Shown: positions 45,588 to 56,641 of the stretch, in pieces | How positions within the stretch are numbered: position 1 is the stretch's first letter | Layout: each line of letters opens with the position of its first letter | Assembly (NCBI GenBank): GCA_016124805.1 | Contig: WGND01000005.1 | Coordinates: 61,238-125,237 of the forward strand | DNA length: 64,000 nt | Source of the DNA: Hyphomicrobiales bacterium | GTDB lineage: Bacteria > Pseudomonadota > Alphaproteobacteria > Parvibaculales > Parvibaculaceae | Direction: 5' to 3' | Translations under genes and position numbers: made by a program | Notes under the pieces: generated by a model | What the model was told of the DNA's origin: nothing | What the model saw: the letters and a program-made list of their open reading frames with translations, nothing else | Database searches by the model: none

Positions 45588-48500
45588 TTGATACGCCGAA
45601 CCAGTAAAATAGTTTTGGAAGTCTTTGGCGTTGCTGTGGCGGCGGTTGCCGTGCTGCTTGCCGTTCTGGCCTATCAGCTTTCCTCGGGCCCCGTTCCGAT
45701 CTCAATCCTCAATCAGATCATCAAGGATGAGGCAACGAGTGCGCTGCCCGATGGGAGGCTGGATATTGATGACACTGTGCTCTCCTGGTCAGCCGATGAC
45801 CGCCGACTGAGTTTTCGCCTTCTCAATGTGCGACTCTTCGGCGAAAGCGACAATCTGATCGCCTCTGTGCCCCAACTTGCTTTCACGCTCAGTGTCCCCG
45901 CGCTGTTTCGCGGACAACTCTCGCCAACCAGCATTGATTTTATCGGCGTTGAGGCTCAACTGCTGCGTCGTGAAGGCGAAGGGATCACGCTCGGCCTGAG
46001 CACCGATCCCTCCGAACCGCTGGATGCTGACGCCACGAGCGCCATTGCGCCAATCATCGAAGCGCTTGCCAACAACACCTCCGATATTCCGCTACTGCAA
46101 TATCTCACACGCTTTGGCATTCGCCAGGGCAAGCTGCGCATCGTCGATGAAGTCAATGATGTGAATTTCGATGCACCCAATGCAAACCTCATCATCTTTC
46201 GTGGACAGGGAGGGCTGGCAGGCAGTCTCTCGGCCGATCTGTTGCTGGGTGAGACGCGCGCGCATCTGGAACTGAATGGCGCGCTGTCATCCGACAGTGA
46301 TATTGCGAATATTGACGCTCATGTAACCGGGCTCGTGCCTGCCGCTCTGGCCAGCATGTCGCCGAGCTTTTCCGATTATGCCCATTTCAATGCCCCGATT
46401 GAATCAAGCGGTACCCTGAAAATCGATACACTGGGCAATGTCCGAAGCGCAGAACTTTCCATTGAAGCTGGCGCCGGGCGCATTCGCCTGCCGGAGCCAT
46501 GGCTTCAGGACCTGCCGCTTGAGAAAGCCCATGCCGAGATCACGCTTGATGGCGCCAGCAAGCATATCGACATTTCCCAGATGGAATTTCTGGCCGGCGC
46601 CCACAGTGCCACGCTGAAGGGGGGCATCGATTATGTGAATGGCACAGGCTTCAATATTGACGGCGTCAGCGTTGATCTGGTGTTCAGTGACATCAAAACG
46701 GAAGTTCCCGGCTTTTTTGAAGGACCCGTCACGGCCGAGGAAGCCCGGATAAAGGGAAAGGCTGATTTTGTCGCCCGTCACATTGATCTGGATCTCCTCA
46801 ATCTGACCACCGGAACAGGCCGGCTTTCGCTGTCCGGTACCGTGGCACAGGCAACGCGCTCACCCGTCGTCCACATCAAGGGCACGCTCGACAACATGCC
46901 GCTTGAAACGCTCCGCGCGCTCTGGCCGTTGCCTGTCGCCGATGGTGCACGCGTCTGGATGAGCGAGAATTTGAATGGCGGCACGATCAGCAATGGCAAT
47001 ATCAGGCTAGACCTTGAAGATGGCATGATCGCTGACGCCGAGCAGCACATTGCCATGCCGGAAGATGCCATCGACGTGCAGTTTGATCTTGCCGGTTCGA
47101 CCATACGCTACATGAAAAAGATGCCCTTGATCGAAGGTGCCGAGGCGCATGGCGTGCTGCGCGGCAACAGCTTTGAGGCCACGATCCCGACCGGCTTTGT
47201 GACGCTGCCCAACGGCACCCGGCTGACGGTGACGGACGGCAAATTCGTCGATCATGAAATCAGTCACAAAGGCGCTGATGGCATTATTGATTTTGCCATG
47301 TCCGGACAGACGGCAGATATCCTGACGCTGCTTGATCACGAGCCGCTCAATCTGATCAGCAAATTCGGTCTTGATCCGGCAACCATTGGCGGTACCTCGA
47401 AGCTGACGGCACGCATAACGCTGCCGATGATCAAACATATTACGCTTGATGATGTGAAGATTGCCGGTCAGGTCCGCTCGGAAAAAGTTGTTGTGCCCAA
47501 TGTTCAGAAGAACATGTCGGTGACAGACGGCACACTCGACATTGATGTGACGCGGGCAGGGCTCAACGCCACAGGGCCGATTTTTCTCAACGGCATTGGC
47601 CCCATTGATCTTGAATGGCAGGAAAGCTTTCGCAAGAACAGCGGCAAGGGCTCGTCCTATCAGTTGCGCGCGTCCCTTGATGATCATGACCGTTCGGTGT
47701 TGGGCTTTGGCCTGACAGAATTCCTGCATGGGCCGGTCGGTTTCGACGCGACCCTGTCCGGCTCCGGTCGTGAGGTGAACAAGGCCCGGATCATTGCCGA
47801 TCTGACCAAGGCCAAGACGCGTGTGAGCAAGGCGGGCTGGACGAAGGAAGCAGGCGTGCCTGCCAAGGCCGTCTTCGATCTGGATTTTCTCAAGGACAAG
47901 GCTTTCGGCTTTCGCAATTTTGTGCTGACCGGCAAGGATGTCGATGTGCGTGGCGCCATGACAATGGCCGATGGCGGCCATCTGGAGGAGGCGCGTTTCG
48001 AAAATGCCCGCCTGGGCCCGGATAATGACTTCACCTTCGTTGCAAAGCGGCTGCCGACTGGGCAAATGTCTCTTGACCTGACGGCCCGGAAATTCGATGT
48101 GTCCGGTCTGCTGACTGACATATTTGGTGGCGGTGAAAAGCCGATGGCCGTTGAACCGGCAGCCAGCGCTGATGACAAGACGATATTGCCGCCCGGGCAC
48201 AAGATCGCTCCGTCGCCCGCTGATGAAGTCGCTCTTTCCCTGACGCCCGAGGTGCTGGCTGACATGACGCGCCGCACGCTCATCCGTGCCGACATCGCCG
48301 CGGCACGTGCGCATGGCAATGCGCGCTTCACTGACGTCCGCGCCAAGGTCACACTGATTGATGGCACGCTCTACCTGATGAATGTCTCGGGCACGGATCA
48401 AACAGGCAAGCCACTGACGGCTTTGACATCGATGGGGCGTGGTCGGACGCGTGACCTGAAAGTTTCCTCGGATAATGCCGGTACCTTGCTCGAAGCCATT

Positions 48501-49169
48501 GACCTATTCCCCAGTGCGCAGGGGGGGAAGCTCCGGGCGACAGGCACGTTCGATGATACGATGGCGGGATCGCCTCTCAAGGGCAGCGCAACGGTCACCG
48601 ATTTCCGCATTGTGAATGCGCCGGTGCTCGCCAAAATCCTGACGCTTGCCTCCTTCACCGGCATCGGTGACGCCATGAGTGGGGAGGGTATCCAGTTCGA
48701 CAATCTGGAACTTGGGTATCGTCTGACGGAGCACCGCATCTATATTGACGAGGCCCGCATGACAGGCCCCTCAATCGGTTTGACGCTTAAGGGGCAGGTT
48801 GACCGGCAGGCCGACAAACTCGATCTGGAAGGCACGATTGTGCCGGCCTATACCGTCAACTCGATATTGGGAAACATCCCCTTGATCGGGCCTCTGATTG
48901 TCGGACGCGAAGGCGAGGGCATATTTGCCTTCACCTATCGTGTGCGCGGGCAGACCAGCGACCCCAATGTCTTCGTCAATCCGCTTTCCGTGGTCGCACC
49001 GGGTTTCCTGCGCCGTCTGTTTGAATTTGGCAGCAACATGAAGCCGGAGCCGACTACGGAGCCCATGGCAACGGCGCCCGTGGCCGAAGAGCCGGAAGCT
49101 GAAGCGGCGGCAACAGGCGGCCCGACAACGCCACCAACACCTCTCGGAAAACCCGTATTGGCAAATTAG
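45588..49169 (+). CDS. Large AsmA-like / DUF3971 envelope protein (YhdP-like)
   Basis: A 1193-aa protein with one N-terminal membrane helix (about residues 8-30) and a very long periplasmic part rich in beta-strand repeats ([28 protein letters not shown]). The C-terminal third contains AsmA-like segments ([45 protein letters not shown]). Such proteins form a hydrophobic groove and are thought to carry phospholipids between membranes. The start is TTG 45588, since no ATG precedes the helix. It is the largest cell-envelope gene here besides mrcA. It ends overlapping the tyrS stop (49166-49169). Confidence 0.85.
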   Translation: MIRRTSKIVLEVFGVAVAAVAVLLAVLAYQLSSGPVPISILNQIIKDEATSALPDGRLDIDDTVLSWSADDRRLSFRLLNVRLFGESDNLIASVPQLAFTLSVPALFRGQLSPTSIDFIGVEAQLLRREGEGITLGLSTDPSEPLDADATSAIAPIIEALANNTSDIPLLQYLTRFGIRQGKLRIVDEVNDVNFDAPNANLIIFRGQGGLAGSLSADLLLGETRAHLELNGALSSDSDIANIDAHVTGLVPAALASMSPSFSDYAHFNAPIESSGTLKIDTLGNVRSAELSIEAGAGRIRLPEPWLQDLPLEKAHAEITLDGASKHIDISQMEFLAGAHSATLKGGIDYVNGTGFNIDGVSVDLVFSDIKTEVPGFFEGPVTAEEARIKGKADFVARHIDLDLLNLTTGTGRLSLSGTVAQATRSPVVHIKGTLDNMPLETLRALWPLPVADGARVWMSENLNGGTISNGNIRLDLEDGMIADAEQHIAMPEDAIDVQFDLAGSTIRYMKKMPLIEGAEAHGVLRGNSFEATIPTGFVTLPNGTRLTVTDGKFVDHEISHKGADGIIDFAMSGQTADILTLLDHEPLNLISKFGLDPATIGGTSKLTARITLPMIKHITLDDVKIAGQVRSEKVVVPNVQKNMSVTDGTLDIDVTRAGLNATGPIFLNGIGPIDLEWQESFRKNSGKGSSYQLRASLDDHDRSVLGFGLTEFLHGPVGFDATLSGSGREVNKARIIADLTKAKTRVSKAGWTKEAGVPAKAVFDLDFLKDKAFGFRNFVLTGKDVDVRGAMTMADGGHLEEARFENARLGPDNDFTFVAKRLPTGQMSLDLTARKFDVSGLLTDIFGGGEKPMAVEPAASADDKTILPPGHKIAPSPADEVALSLTPEVLADMTRRTLIRADIAAARAHGNARFTDVRAKVTLIDGTLYLMNVSGTDQTGKPLTALTSMGRGRTRDLKVSSDNAGTLLEAIDLFPSAQGGKLRATGTFDDTMAGSPLKGSATVTDFRIVNAPVLAKILTLASFTGIGDAMSGEGIQFDNLELGYRLTEHRIYIDEARMTGPSIGLTLKGQVDRQADKLDLEGTIVPAYTVNSILGNIPLIGPLIVGREGEGIFAFTYRVRGQTSDPNVFVNPLSVVAPGFLRRLFEFGSNMKPEPTTEPMATAPVAEEPEAEAAATGGPTTPPTPLGKPVLAN

Positions 49170-50419
49170 GCTTCGGGCTTCAGCAGCACGTGCTTTTTCT
49201 TGCCGAGCGACAGCTTGATGACGCCATCTGCGGTCACGGCGCTGTCCGTGAAGGTGAGGCGCTCATCGGAAATACCCACATCATTGAGCTTCACGGCACC
49301 GCCCTTGATCTGACGGCGGGCATCACTCGTTGACGGGCAGAGACCGGCCAGAACCAGCGCATTGAGAATGCCAAGACCTGCCGCCAGATCGGCCGTCGGC
49401 ACATTCACCGTGGGCATGTCGGCGCTTGTCGTGCCCTGCTCAAAGGCGGCACGGGCTGCCTCGGCCGCACGACCGGCTTCGTCCTGCCCATGCAGCATGG
49501 CGGTTGCTGCCGTGGCGAGGACTTTCTTTGCCTCGTTGAGGTCGGCCCCTTCAAGTTTTTCAAGGCGCTCGATTTCAGCCAGCGGCATCTCGGTGAAGAG
49601 ACGCAGAAAGCGACCGACATCGGCATCTTCCGTGTTTCGCCAGAACTGCCAATAGTCATAAGGGGTGCGCATATCGGCATTGAGCCAGACCGCGCCCGAG
49701 GCCGTCTTGCCCATCTTGGCGCCGGAGGACGTCGTGATCAGCGGGCAGGTGACGGCAAAGAGTTCCATGGCCGAAACGCGGCGCCCCAGATCAATGCCAT
49801 TGACGATATTGCCCCATTGATCAGAGCCGCCCATTTGCAGACGGCAGCCAAAGCGGCGGTTCAGTTCCACAAAATCATAGGCCTGCAGGATCATGTAATT
49901 GAATTCGAGGAAGGAGAGCGGCTGCTCGCGCTCCAGGCGCAGTTTCACGCTGTCAAAGCTCATCATGCGATTGACAGAGAAATGGCGGCCATAATCGCGC
50001 AGGAAGGGGATGTATTCGAGCTTGTCGAGCCACTCGGCATTGTTGACCATGATGGCATCGGTCGGCCCGTCGCCAAAGGTCAGAAATTGCGAAAACGCCG
50101 TTTTGATCGACGCCATATTATCGGCGATTGTCTCGTCGGTGAGGATCTGGCGCGATTCATCCTTGCCGGAGGGGTCGCCCACCTTGGTGGTGCCGCCGCC
50201 CATCAGCACGATCGGCTTGTGGCCTGCCTGCTGCAAACGACGCAGCATCATGATGCCCATCAAATGACCGACATGCAGGCTCGGCCCCGTGCAGTCAAAG
50301 CCGATATAGGCCGTCACCGTTTCCTTGGCGGCATAGGCATCCAGTCCTTCGGGGTCGGACAGCTGATGGATGTAGCCGCGGGCGTCAAGCTCGCGCAGGA
50401 AATCTGATTTGTAGGTCAT
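49166..50419 (-). CDS. tyrS: Tyrosine-tRNA ligase
   Basis: A 417-aa class I TyrRS. The HIGH-type motif HVGHLMG and the KMSKS-type KMGKTASG are present, with [20 protein letters not shown] between, and an S4-like RNA-binding domain at the C-terminus ([22 protein letters not shown]). ATG 50419 ([15 protein letters not shown]) is chosen; a TTG three codons upstream is possible. Convergent with the AsmA-like gene and divergent from anmK, a common alphaproteobacterial pairing. Confidence 0.96.
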   Translation of the reverse strand: MTYKSDFLRELDARGYIHQLSDPEGLDAYAAKETVTAYIGFDCTGPSLHVGHLMGIMMLRRLQQAGHKPIVLMGGGTTKVGDPSGKDESRQILTDETIADNMASIKTAFSQFLTFGDGPTDAIMVNNAEWLDKLEYIPFLRDYGRHFSVNRMMSFDSVKLRLEREQPLSFLEFNYMILQAYDFVELNRRFGCRLQMGGSDQWGNIVNGIDLGRRVSAMELFAVTCPLITTSSGAKMGKTASGAVWLNADMRTPYDYWQFWRNTEDADVGRFLRLFTEMPLAEIERLEKLEGADLNEAKKVLATAATAMLHGQDEAGRAAEAARAAFEQGTTSADMPTVNVPTADLAAGLGILNALVLAGLCPSTSDARRQIKGGAVKLNDVGISDERLTFTDSAVTADGVIKLSLGKKKHVLLKPEA

Positions 50420-50547
50420 TCTCGGCAACTTCTATATCTTGCTGTGGAGGCGCTGATGTATCACGGTTCTGCAGCGGTTTCACCCTGCCAGATGCCACTT
50501 TTGTCGGCAGCTGCCTGCCAGTTGAGAGCTAAAGCGAGAGAAAACCC

Positions 50548-51678
50548 ATGTCCCATCTCATTCGAGCCATCGGGTTGATGAGCGGCACATCGCTGGACGG
50601 CGTGGATGCGGCCCTGCTGGAGACAGACGGCGAATTCATGGTGCGCAAGGGCCAGAGCCTGTTCCAGCCCTATAAGCCCGAGGAGCGCCTGCTATTCTCC
50701 ATGGCGCTGGAAGCCGCCAAAAGCTGGGAGCCCGGCGAGGTCGTGCCCGAAGAGATTGCCGAGGCCGAGCGTCATCTGACACTGGCCCATGCGCTGGCCG
50801 TCCGTGCCCTCCTGAAGCAGGCTGACCTGCGCCCCGAGGATATTGAAGTGATCGGCTTTCATGGCCAGACCGTGCTGCATCAGCCCGAGCGCCGCCGAAC
50901 GGTTCAGATCGGCATGGGCGAGGTGCTGGCCCAGCTGACGGGCATTGATGTGGTCAATGATTTCCGCTCCGCTGATGTGGCGGCGGGTGGCCATGGCGCG
51001 CCGCTTGTGCCGCTCTATCATCAGGCGCTGGTGAAGAGCCTTGGCATTCGGGAGCCCATTGCGCTCATTAATATCGGCGGCGTTGCCAACATCACCTATG
51101 TCGGCACCGGCAACGAGCTTTTGGCCTTTGATACAGGTCCTGGTAACGCGCTGATTGATGACTGGGCCGGACAGCATACCGGCGAGCATGTGGACAGGGA
51201 CGGGGCCATGGCAGCCATTGGCGAAGTCGACATGGACGCGCTTCAGCGTCTTATGGCCGACCCCTATTTTGATGTGAAGCCGCCCAAATCGCTTGACCGT
51301 TTCTCCTTTTCACCCGAACCGGTCGCGGGGCTCAATCCGGCTGATGGCGCGGCCACGCTGACCGCCTTTACGGTGGAAGCCATTGCGCGCGGCATTGCGC
51401 ATATTCCGGGCGTTCCCTCGCGCTTTGTCATCTGCGGGGGAGGCCGCAAAAATCCGGAACTCATGCGCATGTTGAGCCGCCGCCTGCAGGGCGGTGTGCT
51501 GGCAGCCGAAGATCTCGGCTGGCAGGGCGATGATGTGGAGGCGGAGGCTTTCGCCTATCTGGCGGTGCGCAGTCTGCGCGGCCTGCCAATCAGCCTGCCG
51601 GAAACGACAGGGGTGCCAGAACCCATGCCCGGCGGCGTCCACCACCGGGCAGGGCGTGTTCTGGGGCGCAGGAACTAG
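50548..51678 (+). CDS. anmK: Anhydro-N-acetylmuramic acid kinase
   Basis: A 376-aa kinase of the sugar-kinase/Hsp70/actin fold that hydrolyses the 1,6-anhydro ring and phosphorylates anhydro-MurNAc with ATP to give MurNAc-6-phosphate, recycling cell-wall sugar. The ATP loop is IGLMSGTSLDGVDAALLET; the other motifs are GFHGQTVLHQPE, GGHGAPLVPLYHQAL, INIGGVANITYV and AFDTGPGNALIDDW. It closes seven bases before the convergent hydrolase stop. It fits the peptidoglycan theme of this window. Confidence 0.95.
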   Translation: MSHLIRAIGLMSGTSLDGVDAALLETDGEFMVRKGQSLFQPYKPEERLLFSMALEAAKSWEPGEVVPEEIAEAERHLTLAHALAVRALLKQADLRPEDIEVIGFHGQTVLHQPERRRTVQIGMGEVLAQLTGIDVVNDFRSADVAAGGHGAPLVPLYHQALVKSLGIREPIALINIGGVANITYVGTGNELLAFDTGPGNALIDDWAGQHTGEHVDRDGAMAAIGEVDMDALQRLMADPYFDVKPPKSLDRFSFSPEPVAGLNPADGAATLTAFTVEAIARGIAHIPGVPSRFVICGGGRKNPELMRMLSRRLQGGVLAAEDLGWQGDDVEAEAFAYLAVRSLRGLPISLPETTGVPEPMPGGVHHRAGRVLGRRN

Positions 51679-51684
51679 AGCGCC

Positions 51685-52341
51685 TTATTCTTTCTCGGGT
51701 GTTGCGGCCAGACGCATGTCCAGATAGTCGCCGATGACCTTCTGCAGCGGGTCGAGATGCTTCTCAAAGAAGTGATTGGCACCCTCAATCTGCTGCTGCT
51801 CGATGGTGATGCCCTTCTGCGTCTTCAGGCGCTCGACCAGCTTCAGCACATCAGCCTGCGGGGCGACCTGATCGGCGGTGCCGTTGATGATGATGCCGGA
51901 TGAGGGGCAGGGTGCGAGGAAGGAGAAGTCATACATGTTCGGCTGCGGGGCAACCGAGATGAAGCCTTCGATTTCGGGACGACGCATCAAGACCTGCATG
52001 GAAATCCAGGCACCGAAGGAGAAGCCGCCGATCCAGCACTGCGAGGCATCCGGATTCTGGGACTGCAGCCAGTCGAGGGCGGAGGCTGCATCGGAAAGCT
52101 CGCCAATCCCGGAGTCGAAGCTGCCCTGTGAGCGCCCGACGCCGCGGAAATTGAAACGAAGAACGGAAAATCCGCGGTTCACGAAGGCCTGAAACAGGGC
52201 ATAGGTGACCGGATTGTTCATCGTGCCGCCAAACTGGGGATGCGGGTGCAGGACCAGCGCGATCGGGGAGTTTGGCTTGCGGGCTGGATGGTGTCGGCCT
52301 TCGATACGACCGGCAGGACCATTAAAAATGACTTCAGGCAT
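51685..52341 (-). CDS. Alpha/beta hydrolase of unknown substrate
   Basis: A 218-aa alpha/beta hydrolase. Catalytic triad candidates are Ser in GGFSFGAWIS, Asp in GTADQVAP and His in GANHFFEKHL; the oxyanion-side motif is LHPHPQFGGTMNNPV. It belongs to a small, cytosolic dienelactone-hydrolase-like group often found beside the SUF locus in alphaproteobacteria; no substrate is known. ATG 52341 (MPEVIFNGPAG) is chosen over an in-frame GTG at 52368, because the family-like strand begins there. Confidence 0.8.
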   Translation of the reverse strand: MPEVIFNGPAGRIEGRHHPARKPNSPIALVLHPHPQFGGTMNNPVTYALFQAFVNRGFSVLRFNFRGVGRSQGSFDSGIGELSDAASALDWLQSQNPDASQCWIGGFSFGAWISMQVLMRRPEIEGFISVAPQPNMYDFSFLAPCPSSGIIINGTADQVAPQADVLKLVERLKTQKGITIEQQQIEGANHFFEKHLDPLQKVIGDYLDMRLAATPEKE

Positions 52342-52655
52342 GGATGTTCTCAGGCTTTCACTGGCCACGGCTCAATTTTCCGGGCAATTCTCCGACATAG
52401 GGTCTGGGAGTATTATTTTGTCAAAGATGGCAGTTTCCTCTGGAAATCGGCTTTCCAGATGCTAAGTAGTTGACTGTGGCACTCGGATTAACTAGGCCAT
52501 ATATTTGACTTACCGCAATGCAACAGACCGTTTATGGGTGGTTTGGAACAAGACGGGGTCGGTGGTGTAACGATATGTGCACGTTCTTAACACAGGCAAA
52601 GCCAGGTTGTGCAAGCTTTTGACCGGGTTTTCCCCTAGCGATTGAGGAGTTTTTG
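52342..52655. promoter_or_regulatory. Divergent intergenic region, hydrolase / iscR
   Basis: This 314-bp region must carry the promoters of the hydrolase (minus) and of the SUF operon (plus). I see TTGACT at 52470-52475 and again at 52505-52510 and the loose inverted pair TAGTT/AACTA (52467-52494), but no convincing -10 spacing and no site I can safely assign to an Fe-S or iron regulator. A GAGGAG ribosome-binding site precedes iscR. Confidence 0.35.
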
Positions 52656-53135
52656 ATGAAACTCACGACAAAAGGGCGTTATGCCGTGATGGCGATGGCC
52701 GATCTGGCCCGCAACTCGAGCGGCAAGCCGGTGGCTCTGGCCGATATCGCGACCCGCCAGGAGATTTCACTCTCCTATCTGGAACAGCTTTTTGCCAAGC
52801 TTCGCCGGGGCAATCTGGTGAAAAGTGTGCGTGGGCCCGGCGGTGGCTATCTGCTGTCGCGTGGGGCCGATGATATCCGGGTCTCGGACGTCATTCTGGC
52901 CGTGGATGAGCCGCTCAAGGCGACACGTTGCGAACTTGGGTCGCCACGGGGCTGTCTGGCCTCGTCGGGGCGCTGCATCACCCATGATCTCTGGGAAGAG
53001 TTGAGCCATCAGATCCACAATTTCCTCAATGGTGTCTCGCTTGGCGATGTCATCAACGGGGCAGTGATTGGCAAGGCTGGTGCCGAACGTGGTGCCCTGC
53101 CTGTGCAGGCCATGGGCGAAGTGGCCGCCGACTGA
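52656..53135 (+). CDS. iscR: Rrf2-family Fe-S regulator, IscR-like
   Basis: A 159-aa Rrf2-type winged-helix repressor that heads the SUF operon and probably controls it by sensing Fe-S cluster status. The helix-turn-helix is in VALADIATRQEISLSYLEQLFAKL, and the wing in GPGGGYLLSR. The cluster-ligand region carries three cysteines (CELGSPRGC, then CITHDLW), with a conserved His, matching IscR (three Cys plus His) rather than a degenerate Rrf2 protein. ATG 52656 follows AGGAG (52645-52649) by six bases. Confidence 0.92.
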   Translation: MKLTTKGRYAVMAMADLARNSSGKPVALADIATRQEISLSYLEQLFAKLRRGNLVKSVRGPGGGYLLSRGADDIRVSDVILAVDEPLKATRCELGSPRGCLASSGRCITHDLWEELSHQIHNFLNGVSLGDVINGAVIGKAGAERGALPVQAMGEVAAD

Positions 53136-53193
53136 TCGACAACTGGACAACGACTGATCTGTCTCCCTGAGTGAAGCCTGACCGGAAGAAAGC

Positions 53194-54390
53194 ATGACAC
53201 GCGCCTATCTGGATCATAATGCGACGACACCGATGCGCCCTGAAGCGGCGCAGGCGGTGATGCGCGCGCTTGAGATCACGGGCAATCCTTCGTCGGTGCA
53301 TGGTGAGGGGCGTGCCGCGCGCAAAATTGTCGAGACCGCGCGCCGCGACGTGGCGGCGCTGGTGAATGCCGATCCCGCCCAGCTGACATTCACCAGCGGC
53401 GGAACAGAGTCCAACCATCTTGCCCTGCACAGCGCAAAGGCGATGGGCGTGACTCGCATCATCATGTCGGCAATCGAGCATGAGGCGATGTTTGCACCCG
53501 CGCATGAGCTGGGCCTGCCGGTCTTGCTCATTCCCGTTGATGCAAATGGCGTGGTCCGACTTGATGCGCTGGCGACGCTGTTGGGCGAAGACGAGGGCAG
53601 AGCTCTTGTTGTGCTGATGCTTGCCCAGAATGAAACAGGCGTCATTCAGCCCGTGGCGGAAGCCGCCCATATGGCCCATGAAGCAGGCGGGTTGATGCTG
53701 ACCGATGCCGTGCAGGCCGTCGGCAAGATCCCTGTCGATATGCACGCGCTGGATGTGGACATGATGACACTGGGCGGCCACAAGATCGGCGCGCCGATGG
53801 GTGTCGGGGCACTCATCATGCGCGAAGGTCTGGTGCCGAGCGCGATGTTTACGGGCGGTGGACAGGAAAAGCGCCACCGCGCCGGCAGTGTCAATCTGCC
53901 AGGCATTGCAGGCTTTGGCGCGGCGGCTCTTGTGGCACGCCGCGAAGTTGAGCACGCCGCCTCATTGGCCGTCTTCCGCGATGAATTTGAAGAAGGTATT
54001 GAGTGGGCTTGTCCCGATGTCGTCATTTTTGGCAAGGACGCGCCGCGCCTGCCCAATACCAGCTATTTCGCCGCCAAAGGCCCCGAGTCAGAAATGCAGC
54101 TGATGGCGCTTGATCTTGAAGGCATTGCCGTGAGTGCCGGTGCGGCCTGTTCCTCCGGCAAGGTCGGCCGTTCGCGCGTGCTCGAGGCGATGGGCGTGCA
54201 GGATGAAATCGCCCGCAGTGCGATCCGCATGAGCCTTGGATGGACGAGCACACGCGATGATATCGAGAAGCTGTTGGCAGCATGGTCGCAGATACAGAAC
54301 CGCGCAGCCGCAAGGCAGAATTTGAATAAGATGGAAGGTCAGGCATCCACGCCGCACCCCATGTCGCAAGTTGCAGAAGCAGGACGTTAA
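53194..54390 (+). CDS. Cysteine desulfurase, IscS/NifS-like (group I)
   Basis: A 398-aa PLP enzyme that removes sulfur from cysteine as a persulfide for Fe-S assembly. Motifs: [14 protein letters not shown], the Schiff-base Lys in LGGHKIGAP, and the catalytic loop Cys in [21 protein letters not shown]. This is the first of two desulfurases in the operon; sufS is the second. The C-terminal ~25 residues are not typical and trail into the sufB ribosome-binding region. One base separates the genes. Confidence 0.93.
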   Translation: MTRAYLDHNATTPMRPEAAQAVMRALEITGNPSSVHGEGRAARKIVETARRDVAALVNADPAQLTFTSGGTESNHLALHSAKAMGVTRIIMSAIEHEAMFAPAHELGLPVLLIPVDANGVVRLDALATLLGEDEGRALVVLMLAQNETGVIQPVAEAAHMAHEAGGLMLTDAVQAVGKIPVDMHALDVDMMTLGGHKIGAPMGVGALIMREGLVPSAMFTGGGQEKRHRAGSVNLPGIAGFGAAALVARREVEHAASLAVFRDEFEEGIEWACPDVVIFGKDAPRLPNTSYFAAKGPESEMQLMALDLEGIAVSAGAACSSGKVGRSRVLEAMGVQDEIARSAIRMSLGWTSTRDDIEKLLAAWSQIQNRAAARQNLNKMEGQASTPHPMSQVAEAGR

Positions 54391-54391
54391 G

Positions 54392-55840
54392 ATGGTAGCC
54401 ATTCGCGAGACAGTGCAGACAGTCGGCGAAGTCGAGAAATATAAATACGGCTTCTCGACCGACATTGAATCCGACAAGGCCCCGCTGGGCCTGACGGAAG
54501 ATACTGTGCGTTTCATCTCGGCCAAAAAGAATGAGCCCGAATGGATGCTGGAATGGCGCCTGGAGGCCTATCGCCGCTGGCTGACCATGGAAGAGCCGAC
54601 ATGGGCCAAGGTGGAATATCCCAAAATTGATTTTCAGGACGCTTATTACTATGCCGCGCCCAAGCAGACGGTCGCGCCCAAGAGCCTTGATGAAATCGAC
54701 CCGAAGCTTCTGGAAACCTACAAGAAACTCGGCATTCCGCTGATTGAACAGCAGATGCTGGCGGGCATTGCCGTGGATGCCGTGTTTGACAGTGTCTCCG
54801 TTGTCACAACCTTCAAGGAAAAGTTGAAGGAAGTGGGCGTGATCTTCTGCCCGCTTTCCGAAGCCGTGCGCGACCATCCTGATCTTGTGCGCAAATATCT
54901 CGGAAGCGTTGTGCCGACATCGGATAATTTCTATGCAACGCTCAATGCCGCTGTCTTCTCGGAAGGCTCCTTTGTCTATATCCCCGAGGGGGTGCGCTGC
55001 CCGATGGAGCTCTCGACCTATTTCCGTATCAATGAGCGCCAGACGGGACAGTTTGAGCGTACGCTGATCATTGCCGACAAGGGCTCCTATGTCTCCTATC
55101 TGGAAGGCTGCACGGCACCCCAGCGCGATGAAAACCAGCTTCACGCCGCTGTCGTGGAACTCGTGGCGCATGATGATGCGGAGATCAAATATTCCACCGT
55201 CCAGAACTGGTATCCCGGTGATGAAGACGGCAAGGGCGGCATCTATAATTTTGTTACCAAGCGCGGTGACTGTCGCGGCGTCAATTCCAAAATTTCCTGG
55301 ACGCAGGTTGAAACCGGTTCGGCCATCACATGGAAATATCCAAGCTGCATCCTGCGTGGGGATAACTCACGCGGCGAGTTTTACTCGATTGCCATTTCCA
55401 ACGGCCATCAGCAGGTCGATAGCGGCACCAAGATGATTCATCTCGGCAAGAACACATCGAGCCGCATCATCTCCAAGGGCATTTCGGCGGGCAAGTCGTC
55501 CAATACCTATCGCGGTCTGGTGGGCGTGCATCGCAAGGCGGAGAATGTGCGCAATTTCACGCAATGCGACAGTTTGCTCATCGGCTCGCATTGTTCGGCG
55601 CATACGGTTCCCTATATCGAAAGCAAGAACCCGGGTGCCATTCTCGAGCATGAAGCGACGACGTCCAAGATCAGCGACGAACAGCTTTTCTATTGCCGTC
55701 AGCGCGGCATGGATGAAGAGGAAGCCGTGGCCTTGATCGTGAACGGCTTCTGCCGCGATGTGTTGCAACAGCTGCCGATGGAATTTGCCGTGGAAGCCCA
55801 GAAGCTCGTTGGCATCTCCCTTGAAGGAAGCGTGGGCTGA
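54392..55840 (+). CDS. sufB: Fe-S cluster assembly scaffold SufB
   Basis: A 482-aa beta-helical scaffold that, with SufC2D, builds [Fe-S] clusters. Family features: EYKYGF (N-terminal), [25 protein letters not shown] [43 protein letters not shown] (read in parts), [19 protein letters not shown], and [23 protein letters not shown] 54392 is chosen because AGGA lies seven bases upstream and one base separates it from the desulfurase stop. 51 bases separate it from sufC. Confidence 0.96.
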   Translation: MVAIRETVQTVGEVEKYKYGFSTDIESDKAPLGLTEDTVRFISAKKNEPEWMLEWRLEAYRRWLTMEEPTWAKVEYPKIDFQDAYYYAAPKQTVAPKSLDEIDPKLLETYKKLGIPLIEQQMLAGIAVDAVFDSVSVVTTFKEKLKEVGVIFCPLSEAVRDHPDLVRKYLGSVVPTSDNFYATLNAAVFSEGSFVYIPEGVRCPMELSTYFRINERQTGQFERTLIIADKGSYVSYLEGCTAPQRDENQLHAAVVELVAHDDAEIKYSTVQNWYPGDEDGKGGIYNFVTKRGDCRGVNSKISWTQVETGSAITWKYPSCILRGDNSRGEFYSIAISNGHQQVDSGTKMIHLGKNTSSRIISKGISAGKSSNTYRGLVGVHRKAENVRNFTQCDSLLIGSHCSAHTVPYIESKNPGAILEHEATTSKISDEQLFYCRQRGMDEEEAVALIVNGFCRDVLQQLPMEFAVEAQKLVGISLEGSVG

Positions 55841-55891
55841 CCGGACCTCTCTGTGGCACACGTAGTGAAGAAAATGAAAAGGCGTTAAAGA

Positions 55892-56641
55892 ATGCTCGAA
55901 GTCAAAAATCTGCATGTGACCGTTGGTGACAAGGAAATCCTGCGCGGCATTGATCTCAAAATCGATGCGGGCGAAGTGCATGCGATCATGGGCCCCAATG
56001 GATCGGGCAAGAGCACGCTTTCCTATATTCTCTCTGGCCGTGACGGCTATGAAGTGACGGAAGGGTCAATCACATTCAAAGGGCAGGACCTGCTCGCCAT
56101 GAGCATCGACGAACGCGCCAATGCCGGCGTCTTTCTGGCCTTTCAATATCCCATCGAAATTCCCGGTGTCACCACCATGAATTTCCTTAAGACCGCGCTC
56201 AATGCGCAGCGCAAGGCGCGCGGCGAGGAAGAACTTGACGCCGTGCGTTTCCTTAAACTCGTGCGCAGCAAGGCCAAGCCGCTGAATATCAGCGACGACA
56301 TGCTGAAGCGGGCTTTGAATGTCGGCTTTTCGGGCGGTGAAAAAAAGCGCGCAGAGACATTGCAGATGTCGCTGCTGGAGCCGCAGCTTGCCATTCTTGA
56401 TGAAACCGATTCAGGCCTCGACATTGATGCGCTGAAGGTTGTTGCCGATGGCGTGAATGCGCTGCGGTCGCCCGAGCGCTCCATGATCGTGATCACCCAT
56501 TACCAGCGCCTGCTCGACTATATCGTACCCGACGTGGTGCATGTGCTTTCGGGTGGCCGCATCGTGAAGACGGGTGGCAAGGAACTGGCGCAGGAGCTGG
56601 AACAGACCGGCTACGCCGAATTTGGTGCAGACGCCGCATGA
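55892..56641 (+). CDS. sufC: Fe-S cluster assembly ATPase SufC
   Basis: A 249-aa ABC-type ATPase that drives conformational change in SufBCD. Walker A is GPNGSGKST, the signature is FSGGEKKRAETLQM, and Walker B is LAILDETDSGLDIDAL. It has no membrane domain. It overlaps sufD by four bases (ATGA at 56638), so the two are translationally coupled. Confidence 0.97.
   Translation: MLEVKNLHVTVGDKEILRGIDLKIDAGEVHAIMGPNGSGKSTLSYILSGRDGYEVTEGSITFKGQDLLAMSIDERANAGVFLAFQYPIEIPGVTTMNFLKTALNAQRKARGEEELDAVRFLKLVRSKAKPLNISDDMLKRALNVGFSGGEKKRAETLQMSLLEPQLAILDETDSGLDIDALKVVADGVNALRSPERSMIVITHYQRLLDYIVPDVVHVLSGGRIVKTGGKELAQELEQTGYAEFGADAA

Noticed and set aside
47007..48401. A 464-codon open frame on the minus strand inside the AsmA-like gene
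   Set aside because: Antisense shadow of a clear gene; no motifs, no ribosome-binding site.
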